This document shows, one piece after another, positions 24,452 to 32,020 of a DNA stretch of 39,396 nucleotides. The notes beneath the pieces are model-generated. The model saw only the letters and a program-made list of their open reading frames with translations, did not search any database and was not told where the DNA came from. The DNA comes from Verrucomicrobiia bacterium. Lineage in GTDB: Bacteria > Verrucomicrobiota > Verrucomicrobiia > Verrucomicrobiales > DEV007. The stretch spans positions 101,709 to 141,104 of the forward strand of contig JAGRPB010000001.1 of the NCBI GenBank assembly GCA_020439945.1. The letters are read 5' to 3'. Position 1 is the first letter of the stretch, and every line of letters starts with the position of its first letter. The translations under genes and the position numbers were made by a program.

Positions 24452-27124
24452 TCATGCCTTGGCAGTGCCGGAATCGACCCGGCTGGCTTCGGTGTCGAGC
24501 ACCTCGCGGCGCAGGTTGGTGCCGGTGCGGCGAGCCCACCAGAGCACGATCGGCGAGGCGACGAAGATCGACGAATAGGTTCCCACGAGGATCCCGATGA
24601 TCAGCGGCAGCGAGAAACCCTTCAGGGCGGGACCGCCGAACAGGTAAAGGACCACCACGGTGAACAGGGTGGTGCCCGATGTCAGCAAGGTGCGTCCCAA
24701 GGTGGCGTTCAGCGCGTGATTCATCACGTCTTTCACGTCGCCGCGTTTCGTGGCCAGACCTTCGCGGACGCGGTCGAACACGATGATGGTGTCGTTGATC
24801 GAGTAACCGGCGATCGTCAGGAAGGCGCCGACGGTGATCAGCGAGACTTCCTCACCGAGCAGCGTGGTGATGCCCAGCGTAATGACGAGGTCGTGGAACA
24901 ACGCGGCGATGGCACCGAGGGCGAACGCGAATTCGAATCGGATCGTGAGGTAAACCAGGATGACGAGAAGGCCGAGTCCGAGGGCGATGACGGAACTGCG
25001 CAGCATTTCCGATCCCACCGCGGAGCCCACCGAATCCTTGGTCAGGTCTTCCAATTCGCCGAACTTCTCCTGAAGCTTCTCAATCACCGTGTCGCCCTTC
25101 TCGAAGCCGGTGCGGACGGTGACGAATTCGCCGTCGGTCCCCACCGGTTTCTGGATCTGGACGATGGGTTGGAGGTCGAGGTCGGCGTCCTGCAACAGTT
25201 CGGCTACCTGGCCTTTTTCCAGAGTATCCGGCGCCCGGAAAGTGACGAGGTCCCCTTCCTTGAGGTCCACGCCGCGCGGATCCGAGACAAAGATCACCAC
25301 CAGCGACACCACAAAGGCGACCGCGGAACAGAGAATGGCGATTTTTCGCTTCCCGAGGAAATCGATGATTTTCGAGGGGATGATGTTCAGGAACTTGAGG
25401 CTCTGCAGGAATCCGGTGTCGGTCATCCAACTGAAACAGACCCGGGTCACGATCAGGGCCGAGAAGAGGGTCGCGATGATCCCGATCATGAGGGTGACGG
25501 CGAAACCGCGCACCGTGCCCGTGGCCACCGCGAAGAGAATGATCGCGGTGAAAAGGGTGGTGATGTTCGCGTCGATAATGGCCGACAGCGCTTTTTCGAA
25601 GGCCGTCTTGATGGCGGCGGGCAGCGATTTGCCGGCCGCCATTTCCTCGCGTAATCGCTCGTAGATGAGCACGTTGGCGTCGACCGCGATCCCGATGGTC
25701 AGGATGATCCCGGCGATCCCGGGAAGGGTCAGGGTAAATTTGAAAAGCGCCATGGCGCCGAAGATCATGGCGAGGTTCAGCGTCAGGCCGACCATGGCCA
25801 GCAGTCCGGCGAAGCGGTAGTAGACGAGGATGAACAGCAGGGTCAGCGCCAGGCCGGCGACCCCCGCGAAAACCCCTTGGTGGATGGTCTGGGCACCCAT
25901 GGTCGGCGAAATCACCGAGGAACGCTCGATCTTGATCGGATTCTCCAGCGGATTCTCCAGGGCCGAGGCGAGCGCCGTGGCGGATTCCTGGGTGAAATTC
26001 CCCGTGATCTGGCAACCGGAAGAAAACGGCTGCTTGATGTTGGGCGCCGAAAGGATCTCGTCGTCCATGATGATGGCCAACTGCTCATTTTGGTGCTGGC
26101 TGGTCAGCGCCGCCATGATCTTGGCGCCCTCACCATCGAAGCTCACGCTGATGGCGTCGCCCTCCGGTCCGTAAAAGTGAAAAGCCTTGGTGACGTGTTT
26201 CCCGAGCATGTCGGGCTTGATCTTCACCAGTTCGTAGCCGCGCGAAGGCAGCGGATTGCCTTCGTCGTCCTCCTGGGGAATGTAGGGAAGCGCCCGCCAA
26301 CCGGCAACGACGTCGGCACCGCCCGCTACCTGGGCTGCCTTGAAGCGGCTGTCGGGATGGACCAGCGAAAACTCCAGTTTCGCCACCTTGGCGAGCGTTT
26401 CCTCGATTTGCTTCCGCTCTTTTTCATCCTTGCCCGGCAGTTGCAGGAAAATGCGGTCCTCGCCCTGCGGGGAAATGGTGATGTCCTGGGTGCCGAGGTT
26501 GTCGAGGCGGCGTTGCAGGACCTTGATCGCCTGCTGCTGCGCTCCCGGAGAAACCGGCTTGGGGTTCCCGTCTTCATCTTCACCGGGATCGATGCGGATC
26601 GTCATGGCGATCCCGCCCTGGATTTCGATCCCTTTCTTGATGCCCAGCGAATCGTAGAACCACCACGAGCCGGCAGCCACGGCGATGGCCAGCACGGTGC
26701 CGATGAGACGTTTCCGGCGTGAAGATTCGGTGCCGAAGTACCAGAGAAACATGCCCATCAGCAACACCCCGAGCCCGAAGATGACTTGCGACGGCAAACC
26801 CGCGGCGCCAGCGGCATCGGCCTCCTTGGCGACGGCGTCACTGCCGGCGGGCACTTCCATCGTGGCGGTCGTCGTAGTCGCATCGGTCGTTGCCGGAGCA
26901 GGCGCATCCGTGGCGGGTGCAGCCGGAGCGGGAGCCGGTTTTTCCACTGCTGCGTCCTGTTTCGCCTCAGCCGGGGCCGGCTTATCGGCGACAGGAGCCG
27001 CCGGAGTTTCGGTTTTGGCTTCCGGTTTCGCCGCGGGAGCAGCAGCTTCGGTTTTGGCCGCGGGGGTGGCGTTTTCCGTTCCGGATTTCGGAGCCGGGGT
27101 CGCGGTTTGCGCGAGGATTTTCAT
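24452..27124 (-). CDS. secDF: Fused protein translocase subunit SecDF
   Basis: An 890-aa fusion of SecD and SecF, which use the proton-motive force to help the Sec channel finish export. Residues 1-110 are an Ala/Pro/Thr/Glu-rich low-complexity region. Two membrane helices follow (about 112-130 and 139-157), then the SecD start KKGIEIQGGIAMTIRID (163-179). SecD carries the GIAVDANVLIYERLREE block. The SecF half begins near the FVSDPRGVDLKEGD segment and carries GYSINDTIIVFDRVREG. The linker-rich N-terminus is unusual; SecDF normally starts close to its first helix. It is last in the tgt-yajC-secDF unit, 104 nt after yajC. Repeat copy E sits in that gap, and no Shine-Dalgarno site is seen. Confidence 0.95.
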   Translation of the reverse strand: MKILAQTATPAPKSGTENATPAAKTEAAAPAAKPEAKTETPAAPVADKPAPAEAKQDAAVEKPAPAPAAPATDAPAPATTDATTTTATMEVPAGSDAVAKEADAAGAAGLPSQVIFGLGVLLMGMFLWYFGTESSRRKRLIGTVLAIAVAAGSWWFYDSLGIKKGIEIQGGIAMTIRIDPGEDEDGNPKPVSPGAQQQAIKVLQRRLDNLGTQDITISPQGEDRIFLQLPGKDEKERKQIEETLAKVAKLEFSLVHPDSRFKAAQVAGGADVVAGWRALPYIPQEDDEGNPLPSRGYELVKIKPDMLGKHVTKAFHFYGPEGDAISVSFDGEGAKIMAALTSQHQNEQLAIIMDDEILSAPNIKQPFSSGCQITGNFTQESATALASALENPLENPIKIERSSVISPTMGAQTIHQGVFAGVAGLALTLLFILVYYRFAGLLAMVGLTLNLAMIFGAMALFKFTLTLPGIAGIILTIGIAVDANVLIYERLREEMAAGKSLPAAIKTAFEKALSAIIDANITTLFTAIILFAVATGTVRGFAVTLMIGIIATLFSALIVTRVCFSWMTDTGFLQSLKFLNIIPSKIIDFLGKRKIAILCSAVAFVVSLVVIFVSDPRGVDLKEGDLVTFRAPDTLEKGQVAELLQDADLDLQPIVQIQKPVGTDGEFVTVRTGFEKGDTVIEKLQEKFGELEDLTKDSVGSAVGSEMLRSSVIALGLGLLVILVYLTIRFEFAFALGAIAALFHDLVITLGITTLLGEEVSLITVGAFLTIAGYSINDTIIVFDRVREGLATKRGDVKDVMNHALNATLGRTLLTSGTTLFTVVVLYLFGGPALKGFSLPLIIGILVGTYSSIFVASPIVLWWARRTGTNLRREVLDTEASRVDSGTAKA

Positions 27125-27149
27125 GGGAGGGAGATCGGTCGGATCAGAG

Positions 27150-27176
27150 AGGGTTGGGTCGTGGACCGAACAGGGT
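27150..27176. repeat. Intergenic hairpin repeat, copy E
   Basis: GTTGGGTC, a GTG loop and GACCGAAC form a hairpin (27153-27171), flanked by AGG on the left and AGGGT on the right. The first 17 bases are the exact inverse of 3776-3792 in copy A. It lies in the yajC-secDF gap, inside what should be one transcript, so it is probably carried in the mRNA. Confidence 0.65.
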
Positions 27177-27228
27177 AAAACGGCCGGGGCGAGAGGGTTG
27201 ATCGATTGCCCGCGGGCGATTTTTGAGA

Positions 27229-27642
27229 TCAGGAATCGGTGGACTTTTCCTCGATGACTTCGGCGTCAGCCTCGGTCGCGTCGGATTGTTCCTTGTTGTT
27301 GGGGAAGACCTGGTTGATGGCGGATTTCTCGAATTTGAGCTTCGTGTTGTTGTCGGAAACCTTGACCGTCACGGTCCGGTCCGACTTGTTGGTCACGCGG
27401 CCGTGAATTCCGCCGATGGTCACCACATCATCGCCGATCTGGATGCTGTCGCGTTTTTTCTCCAGTTCCTTCTGTTGTTTCCGCTGCGGACGGATGAGGA
27501 CGAAATAGAAGATGACCAGCATCAGGAGCATCATGGGCAACATCGAGCCCATGGGGTTCGCATTGGGATTCTGGGGAGGGCCACCGGGACTGCCGGCGGG
27601 GGCGGATTCCTGGGCCAGAATGAGGTGCTGGGGAAAATTCAT
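27229..27642 (-). CDS. yajC: Sec translocase accessory subunit YajC
   Basis: A 137-aa protein with one membrane helix (about residues 34-50, MLPMMLLMLVIFYFVLIRPQ) ending in the YajC signature RPQRKQQKE. A soluble domain (about 66-115, SIQIGDDVVTIGGIHGRVT) and an acidic tail follow. YajC associates with SecDF and SecYEG in the inner membrane. The Pro/Gly/Asn-rich N-terminus (residues 11-33) is longer than in many homologues. It is placed between tgt and secDF, the classic order. The ATG at 27642 has no clear Shine-Dalgarno site. Confidence 0.93.
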   Translation of the reverse strand: MNFPQHLILAQESAPAGSPGGPPQNPNANPMGSMLPMMLLMLVIFYFVLIRPQRKQQKELEKKRDSIQIGDDVVTIGGIHGRVTNKSDRTVTVKVSDNNTKLKFEKSAINQVFPNNKEQSDATEADAEVIEEKSTDS

Positions 27643-27693
27643 GAGACTAGGGTACTGTGGGATTGGGTCGCGAAAAGAGGCGCGCCGCCCGGA

Positions 27694-28815
27694 TCAAGCG
27701 GTGGAGGCGCGGTAGCGCCGGAGGAAGTCGGCTTGGAAATGGGCAAAAACGCCGGCTTCAATAGCACGCCGGACCTGCTTCATCAAGTCGAGATAGAAGT
27801 GGAGGTTGTGGAGCGTCAGCAGGCGCAGTCCGAGGATTTCGTCGTTCTTGATGAGATGCCGGAGGTAGCCGCGGCTGAATCCCTCGCAAAGCGGGTGCGT
27901 GGATTCGGCGAGAGGCCGGTCGTCGGATTCGTGTTTCTGGTTCTTCAGGTTCAGCGTGCCGTCTGCCGTGTAGGCGGTGCCGTTGCGGGCCACACGGGTT
28001 GGCAGGACGCAGTCGAACATGTCCACACCGCGTCCGATCAGCTCCAGCAACTGGTCCGGTTGGCCGAGTCCCATGGCGTAGCGGGGCTTGTCGGCGGGCA
28101 GGTGGGGCTCGGCGTTTTCGACGGCGGTATACATCTCGGGAATACTCTCGCCGACGCTGAGTCCCCCGATCGCGTATCCGTCGAAATCGAGTGCCACCAG
28201 GTCGCGGGCGGCCTTTTCCCGCAAATCGGCGAAGACGGAACCCTGGACGATCCCGAAATAACGTTGCCCCTCGGGACGATTTTTCTCGATCCAGTCGCGG
28301 GAGCGATCGGCCCAACGCTGGGTCAGGGCGAGACTGTTCTCGGCGTACTCGTGCCCGCAACCAGCCGGCGGGCATTCGTCGAGAATCATGGCGATGTCGC
28401 TGCCGATGACTTTCTGGACGTCGAGTGCCGTTTCCGGTCCGAGAAACAGCTTCGAACCGTCGAGGTGACTCAGGAAGTGAACGCCGTCCTCCTTGATTTC
28501 CCGGAGCTTGGCGAGGGAAAATACCTGGTAGCCGCCCGAGTCGGTCAGGATGGCGCGGTCCCAACGCATGAACCGATGGAGTCCGCCGAAACGCTCGAGG
28601 ATCTCCGTTCCGGGCCGGATAAAGAGGTGATAGGTGTTCCCGAGAATGATCCGGGTGTCGAGTTCCGGGTAGAGCAGTTCCGCCGGGTGCACCGATTTCA
28701 CCGTGCCGCGCGTGCCCACGGGCATGAAGCAGGGAGTCTCGACGGTGGCGTGGGCCAGTTCGAGACGACCGCGGCGAGCCTTGGTTTCGGGATCGGTCTG
28801 GAGGAGGGTGAACAA
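27694..28815 (-). CDS. tgt: tRNA-guanine transglycosylase (queuosine pathway) with altered zinc site
   Basis: A 373-aa enzyme that exchanges G34 of tRNAs for the queuosine precursor preQ1. Active-site residues are present: DSGGYQVFS (92-100) and the nucleophile Asp268 in MFDCVLPTR. The zinc site normally has three Cys and one His, from C-x-C-x2-C and a distal His. Here the first two Cys positions are Ser305 and His307 (STHPLCEGFSRGYL); Cys310 and His336 (LHNLHF) remain. The start is TTG at 28815: an in-frame stop lies 9 nt upstream and the family N-terminus (FTLLQTDPETKARRG) begins at residue 2. The start directly abuts the repeat at 28832-29000. The downstream gene is yajC (51-nt gap). Confidence 0.92.
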   Translation of the reverse strand: MFTLLQTDPETKARRGRLELAHATVETPCFMPVGTRGTVKSVHPAELLYPELDTRIILGNTYHLFIRPGTEILERFGGLHRFMRWDRAILTDSGGYQVFSLAKLREIKEDGVHFLSHLDGSKLFLGPETALDVQKVIGSDIAMILDECPPAGCGHEYAENSLALTQRWADRSRDWIEKNRPEGQRYFGIVQGSVFADLREKAARDLVALDFDGYAIGGLSVGESIPEMYTAVENAEPHLPADKPRYAMGLGQPDQLLELIGRGVDMFDCVLPTRVARNGTAYTADGTLNLKNQKHESDDRPLAESTHPLCEGFSRGYLRHLIKNDEILGLRLLTLHNLHFYLDLMKQVRRAIEAGVFAHFQADFLRRYRASTA

Positions 28816-28831
28816 GGGAAATGCTCAGTGA

Positions 28832-29000
28832 TCAGTGGTCGGTAATCAGTATTCAGTGGTCGGTAATCAGTGGTCGATGGATGATCACGATGGTAGACGG
28901 GCGCCGATCCATAGGCGCAACGGGACGGTTCGTCACCGACTTTTCATTCCTCACGGGAATCAGGACGACTGACTACCGATCACTGAATACTGATTACCGA
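28832..29000. repeat. CAGT-type inverted repeat upstream of tgt
   Basis: The left part holds two exact direct copies of the 19-mer TCAGTGGTCGGTAATCAGT (28832-28850, 28853-28871). The right arm (28963-29000) is an inverted match to 28839-28876 at 34 of 38 positions, so the 86 nt between can be carried on a long stem. There is no reading frame inside. It fills the gap between the epimerase stop (29015) and the tgt start (28815). Confidence 0.8.
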
Positions 29001-29014
29001 TTCGGCGTCACCGA

Positions 29015-30199
29015 TCACTTCACCCCCAGCCGATAGATCGTCGTCTGGTGATAGGTCTCGCCAGGGCGCAGGACGGGGGAGGGGAACTGGGTCTGGTTCG
29101 GCGAGTCGGGAAAGGTCTGCGCCTCCAGGCAGAAGGCTTCACGGTAACCGTAGGTCTTGCCATCCTTGCCCTGCATCGGGTCGTCCTTGGGCAGGAAATT
29201 GCCGACGTAGAGTTGGAGGCCGGGCTCGTCGCTTTCCACCTCCAGCAGACGACCGCTGTCGGGATCGTGGACGGTGGCGACCAGTTGAAGCTTGCCGTCG
29301 CGACTGTCCTTGATGACGAAGTTGTGGTCGTAGCCGAGCCCGTTTTTCAGCTGCTCGTTGTCTTCCCCAATGCGGGCGCCGATCGGCGTCGGTTTCCGGA
29401 AATCGAAAGGCGTTCCTTCGACCGAGGGCAGATCGCCCAAGGGGATCGAGGTCGCGTCGATCGGCGTGTAACGATCGGCCGCGATCATCAGTTCATGATC
29501 GAGGATGGTGCCGCTGCCGTGACCGCCGAGGTTGAAGTAGCTGTGGTTGGTCAGGTTGAGGACCGTCGGTTTGTCCGTGGTGGCCTCGTAGTCGATCTTC
29601 AGGCCATTATCGTCCGTCAGGGTGTAGGTCACCGTGGTGTCGAGGTTGCCGGGATACCCTTCCTCACCATCGGGACTGACCCGGTGCAGTTTCAGGCTGG
29701 GGCCGTCGGGCGTCATCTTCGGCTCGGCATCCCAGATGCGCTTGTCGAAGCCCTTGTCACCACCGTGGAGGTGGTTGGGATCGTTGTTGGTGGCGAGGGT
29801 GTATTCCTTGCCGTCGATGGTGAATTTGCCCTTGGCGATCCGATTCGCATAACGGCCGGCGATGCAGCCGAAATACGGACTCTCCTTGCTCACATACTCA
29901 TCGGCGGAGTCGAAGCCGAGGACCACGTCCGCCAGGTTCCCATCCTTGTCGGGGGCGATGAAGGAAACCACGATGCCGCCGTAGTTCATGATTTTCGCGA
30001 CGACACCATTCTCGTTGGTCAGGGTGTAAAGCTGGACCTCCTGACCGTCGATGGTGCCGAAGGGTTCTTCTTTGATGGCGTTGGAATCGGACACGGTGGA
30101 GCTTTCGTTGGATGAGGAGTCGGCTTTTTCCTCCTGGCAGGCCCCGAAAGGCAGGGCGAGCAAGGCGGCGATGAAATGAATTCGGTAGGGGCGTTTCAT
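29015..30199 (-). CDS. Secreted aldose 1-epimerase (mutarotase), probable lipoprotein
   Basis: A 394-aa protein. A signal peptide ends in ALPFGAC, consistent with a lipobox-like Cys21, though position -3 is unusual. A Ser-rich linker (residues 22-45) follows. The GalM fold shows GRYANRIAKGKF, NHLHGGDKGFDKRIW, the catalytic His in LNLTNHSYFNLGGHG, and the catalytic Glu in FCLEAQTFPDSPNQ. It interconverts alpha and beta anomers of hexoses. Export suggests action on sugars released from polysaccharides, fitting the sulfatases nearby, but it is not in an obvious operon with them. The start at 30199 gives the signal peptide; no Shine-Dalgarno site is seen. It is divergent from ndh. Confidence 0.9.
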   Translation of the reverse strand: MKRPYRIHFIAALLALPFGACQEEKADSSSNESSTVSDSNAIKEEPFGTIDGQEVQLYTLTNENGVVAKIMNYGGIVVSFIAPDKDGNLADVVLGFDSADEYVSKESPYFGCIAGRYANRIAKGKFTIDGKEYTLATNNDPNHLHGGDKGFDKRIWDAEPKMTPDGPSLKLHRVSPDGEEGYPGNLDTTVTYTLTDDNGLKIDYEATTDKPTVLNLTNHSYFNLGGHGSGTILDHELMIAADRYTPIDATSIPLGDLPSVEGTPFDFRKPTPIGARIGEDNEQLKNGLGYDHNFVIKDSRDGKLQLVATVHDPDSGRLLEVESDEPGLQLYVGNFLPKDDPMQGKDGKTYGYREAFCLEAQTFPDSPNQTQFPSPVLRPGETYHQTTIYRLGVK

Positions 30200-30579
30200 G
30201 GCGGGTTCGGTTTTTTTTCCGGGGCGTCAAGAAAATCAGATCACCGGAGTTTCGGCAAGGGGTTTCCGAACCCGCCGGACCGGCGTAACTTTCCGTGATG
30301 AACCACCCTTTTCGAGGCTTTCCGCTTTCGCTTCTCTCCTTCGAGAGATGGCGAGCCCAGGTGGTTCGGTTCGCGTCGTGTTCCCGATCGCGATCCCGGG
30401 TTTCCGCCTGAACCCGATTCCTGTGGCGCCGGCGACGGCATTGTTTTGGCGCGCGGCGGCATCTGACCCTCTTGGGTCGGCGACTCAACAGGGTTGAGTC
30501 TCGGGAATCGGTAGTTGGTTCGCGCGCCGCGCCGCGTCTGTTTACCTTGTCTTCTGTGTCTTCCACTCTTTTTCATGCC
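30200..30579. other. 380-nt intergenic region between the epimerase and ndh genes
   Basis: No gene is supported here. The span holds repeat copy D (30466-30500), a short hairpin with CTCTC/GAGAG arms, an eight-T run beside the epimerase start and a C/T-rich leader before ndh. No convincing promoter pair was found for either gene, though both must start here. Confidence 0.5.
30466..30500. repeat. Intergenic hairpin repeat, copy D
   Basis: ACCCTCTTGGGTC (30466-30478), a GGC loop and GACTCAACAGGGT (30482-30494) pair with one mismatch and one G-T pair. An overlapping alternative is the perfect 8-bp hairpin GACTCAAC/GTTGAGTC (30482-30489 / 30493-30500). It is the most regular copy and lies 80 nt upstream of the ndh start. 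Confidence 0.7.
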
Positions 30580-31887
30580 ATGAATACTCCCGCCAATGAT
30601 CAACGTCCCCACATCCTGGTGCTCGGCGCCGGGTTTGCCGGGTTGGAATTCTGCCAGGCCATGCGGGGCCACGACGAATTCCGCGTCACCCTGGTCGATC
30701 GCCAGAATCACCACCTCTTTCAGCCGCTGCTCTACCAGGTCGCCTCGGCCGGTCTGGCGGCGCCGGAGATCGCCCACCCGGTGCGCAGCGTGTTTTCCGA
30801 CGACGAGAATGTGACCGTGCTGATGGACGAGGTCCGGTCGATCGATCTGGAAAACAAAACGGTGAAGATGCGCGACCGCGAACTGGTCTACGACTACCTC
30901 GTGATCGGTCTCGGGGTGCGGACCGGCTATTTCGGCCACGACGAGTGGGCCACGCACACGATCGGCCTGAAAAGTCTCGATGATGCCACCCAGATGCGTC
31001 GCCGGGTGCTGATGGCCTTCGAGCAGGCCGAAATGTGCGACGACCCGGAGGAACGCGAGCGGCTCATGACCATCGTGATCGTCGGCGGCGGACCGACGGG
31101 AGTGGAACTGGCGGGCGCGTTCGCCGAACTGGCGCGCCACGTCCTGCGCTCGGATTTTCGGCGCATCGATACCGACAATGCGAAGATCGTCCTCGTCGAA
31201 GCCTTGCCGCGGCTGCTTTCGATGTACGATGAAGACTTGTCGGAATACACGCGCCGGAAACTGGAAGCGATGGGCGTGACGGTCCTGACCGAATCGCCGG
31301 TTCAGAATGTGCGCGAGCGCGCCATCGAATTGCCGGAGCGAACCCTCGAGGCGGAAAACATCGTGTGGGCGGCCGGCGTGCAGGCGGTGCCCTTGACGAA
31401 TACGCTTGGCGTCGAAACCGACAAGGCGGGCCGCATCACGGTCGAAAAGGACCTGAGCATTCCCGGACACCCCGAGGTGTTCGCGGTGGGAGACATCGCG
31501 GATTGCGTCGACCAGGCCGAAGTGCGGGTGCCTGGCCTGTGTCCCGCCGCGATGCAGATGGGCCGGCACGCGGCGAGAGTGATCATGGACGAATGGAAAC
31601 GGAAGCAACGTCGGGGAAAGGGTAGCGGCTACGAGGTGCGGCCCCAGTTTCGCTATTTCGACAAAGGCAGCATGGCCACGATCGGCCGGAGCGCGGCGGT
31701 GGCATCGAGCATGGGGATGAAGTTCAAGGGGTTCATCGCCTGGCTGATGTGGCTGTTCATCCACCTCATGTTCCTGGTCGGATTCCGCAACAAGCTGGCG
31801 GTCCTGCTCCAGTGGTTCTACGCCTACGTCCGCTATCGGCGCGGGGCGCGTATCATCACCGGACTCGGGGTGAAGGAAGACTCCTGA
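30580..31887 (+). CDS. ndh: Type II NADH:quinone oxidoreductase
   Basis: A 435-aa single-subunit, non-proton-pumping NADH dehydrogenase. ILVLGAGFAGLEF (12-24) is the FAD-binding Rossmann motif and IVIVGGGPTGVELAG is the NADH-binding one. NIVWAAGVQA and the VFAVGDIADC block near residues 303-312 contact FAD. The C-terminal part has a hydrophobic segment (FIAWLMWLFIHLMFLVGF) that anchors the enzyme on the inner membrane face. The start at 30580 (MNTPANDQRPHILVLG) is chosen because a longer in-frame start runs through repeat copy D. There is no Shine-Dalgarno site in the C/T-rich leader. A terminator follows at 31961-31991. Confidence 0.92.
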   Translation: MNTPANDQRPHILVLGAGFAGLEFCQAMRGHDEFRVTLVDRQNHHLFQPLLYQVASAGLAAPEIAHPVRSVFSDDENVTVLMDEVRSIDLENKTVKMRDRELVYDYLVIGLGVRTGYFGHDEWATHTIGLKSLDDATQMRRRVLMAFEQAEMCDDPEERERLMTIVIVGGGPTGVELAGAFAELARHVLRSDFRRIDTDNAKIVLVEALPRLLSMYDEDLSEYTRRKLEAMGVTVLTESPVQNVRERAIELPERTLEAENIVWAAGVQAVPLTNTLGVETDKAGRITVEKDLSIPGHPEVFAVGDIADCVDQAEVRVPGLCPAAMQMGRHAARVIMDEWKRKQRRGKGSGYEVRPQFRYFDKGSMATIGRSAAVASSMGMKFKGFIAWLMWLFIHLMFLVGFRNKLAVLLQWFYAYVRYRRGARIITGLGVKEDS

Positions 31888-31960
31888 CATCACGATCTCG
31901 TCATTTTGCGATGGGAAGAATCGTGTTTGCCGCCGCTGTCAGGCTGGCGGAAATTGAATC

Positions 31961-31991
31961 GGTTCAGTCCGAGGACTCTCGAGCCTTTTTT
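31961..31991 (+). terminator. ndh: Probable Rho-independent terminator after ndh
   Basis: GGTTC AGTC (31961-31969) pairs with GACT and GAGCC (31974-31985), with a CGAG loop and a CTC bulge. Six T follow directly. It lies about 75 nt after the ndh stop. Confidence 0.55.
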
Positions 31992-32020
31992 CCTCCTATC
32001 GTTTAGACCTGTCGATCCGC

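Noticed and set aside
28832..29000. Possible CRISPR array
   Set aside because: Only two 19-nt direct copies 2 nt apart and an inverted arm; no regular spacers and no cas gene.
30198..30497. Small plus-strand frame of 99 codons upstream of ndh
   Set aside because: It begins inside the epimerase start region, runs into repeat copy D, and has no protein-like pattern.
30241..31893. Open frame of 550 codons on the minus strand opposite ndh
   Set aside because: His/Arg-rich shadow; ndh on the other strand has both Rossmann motifs.
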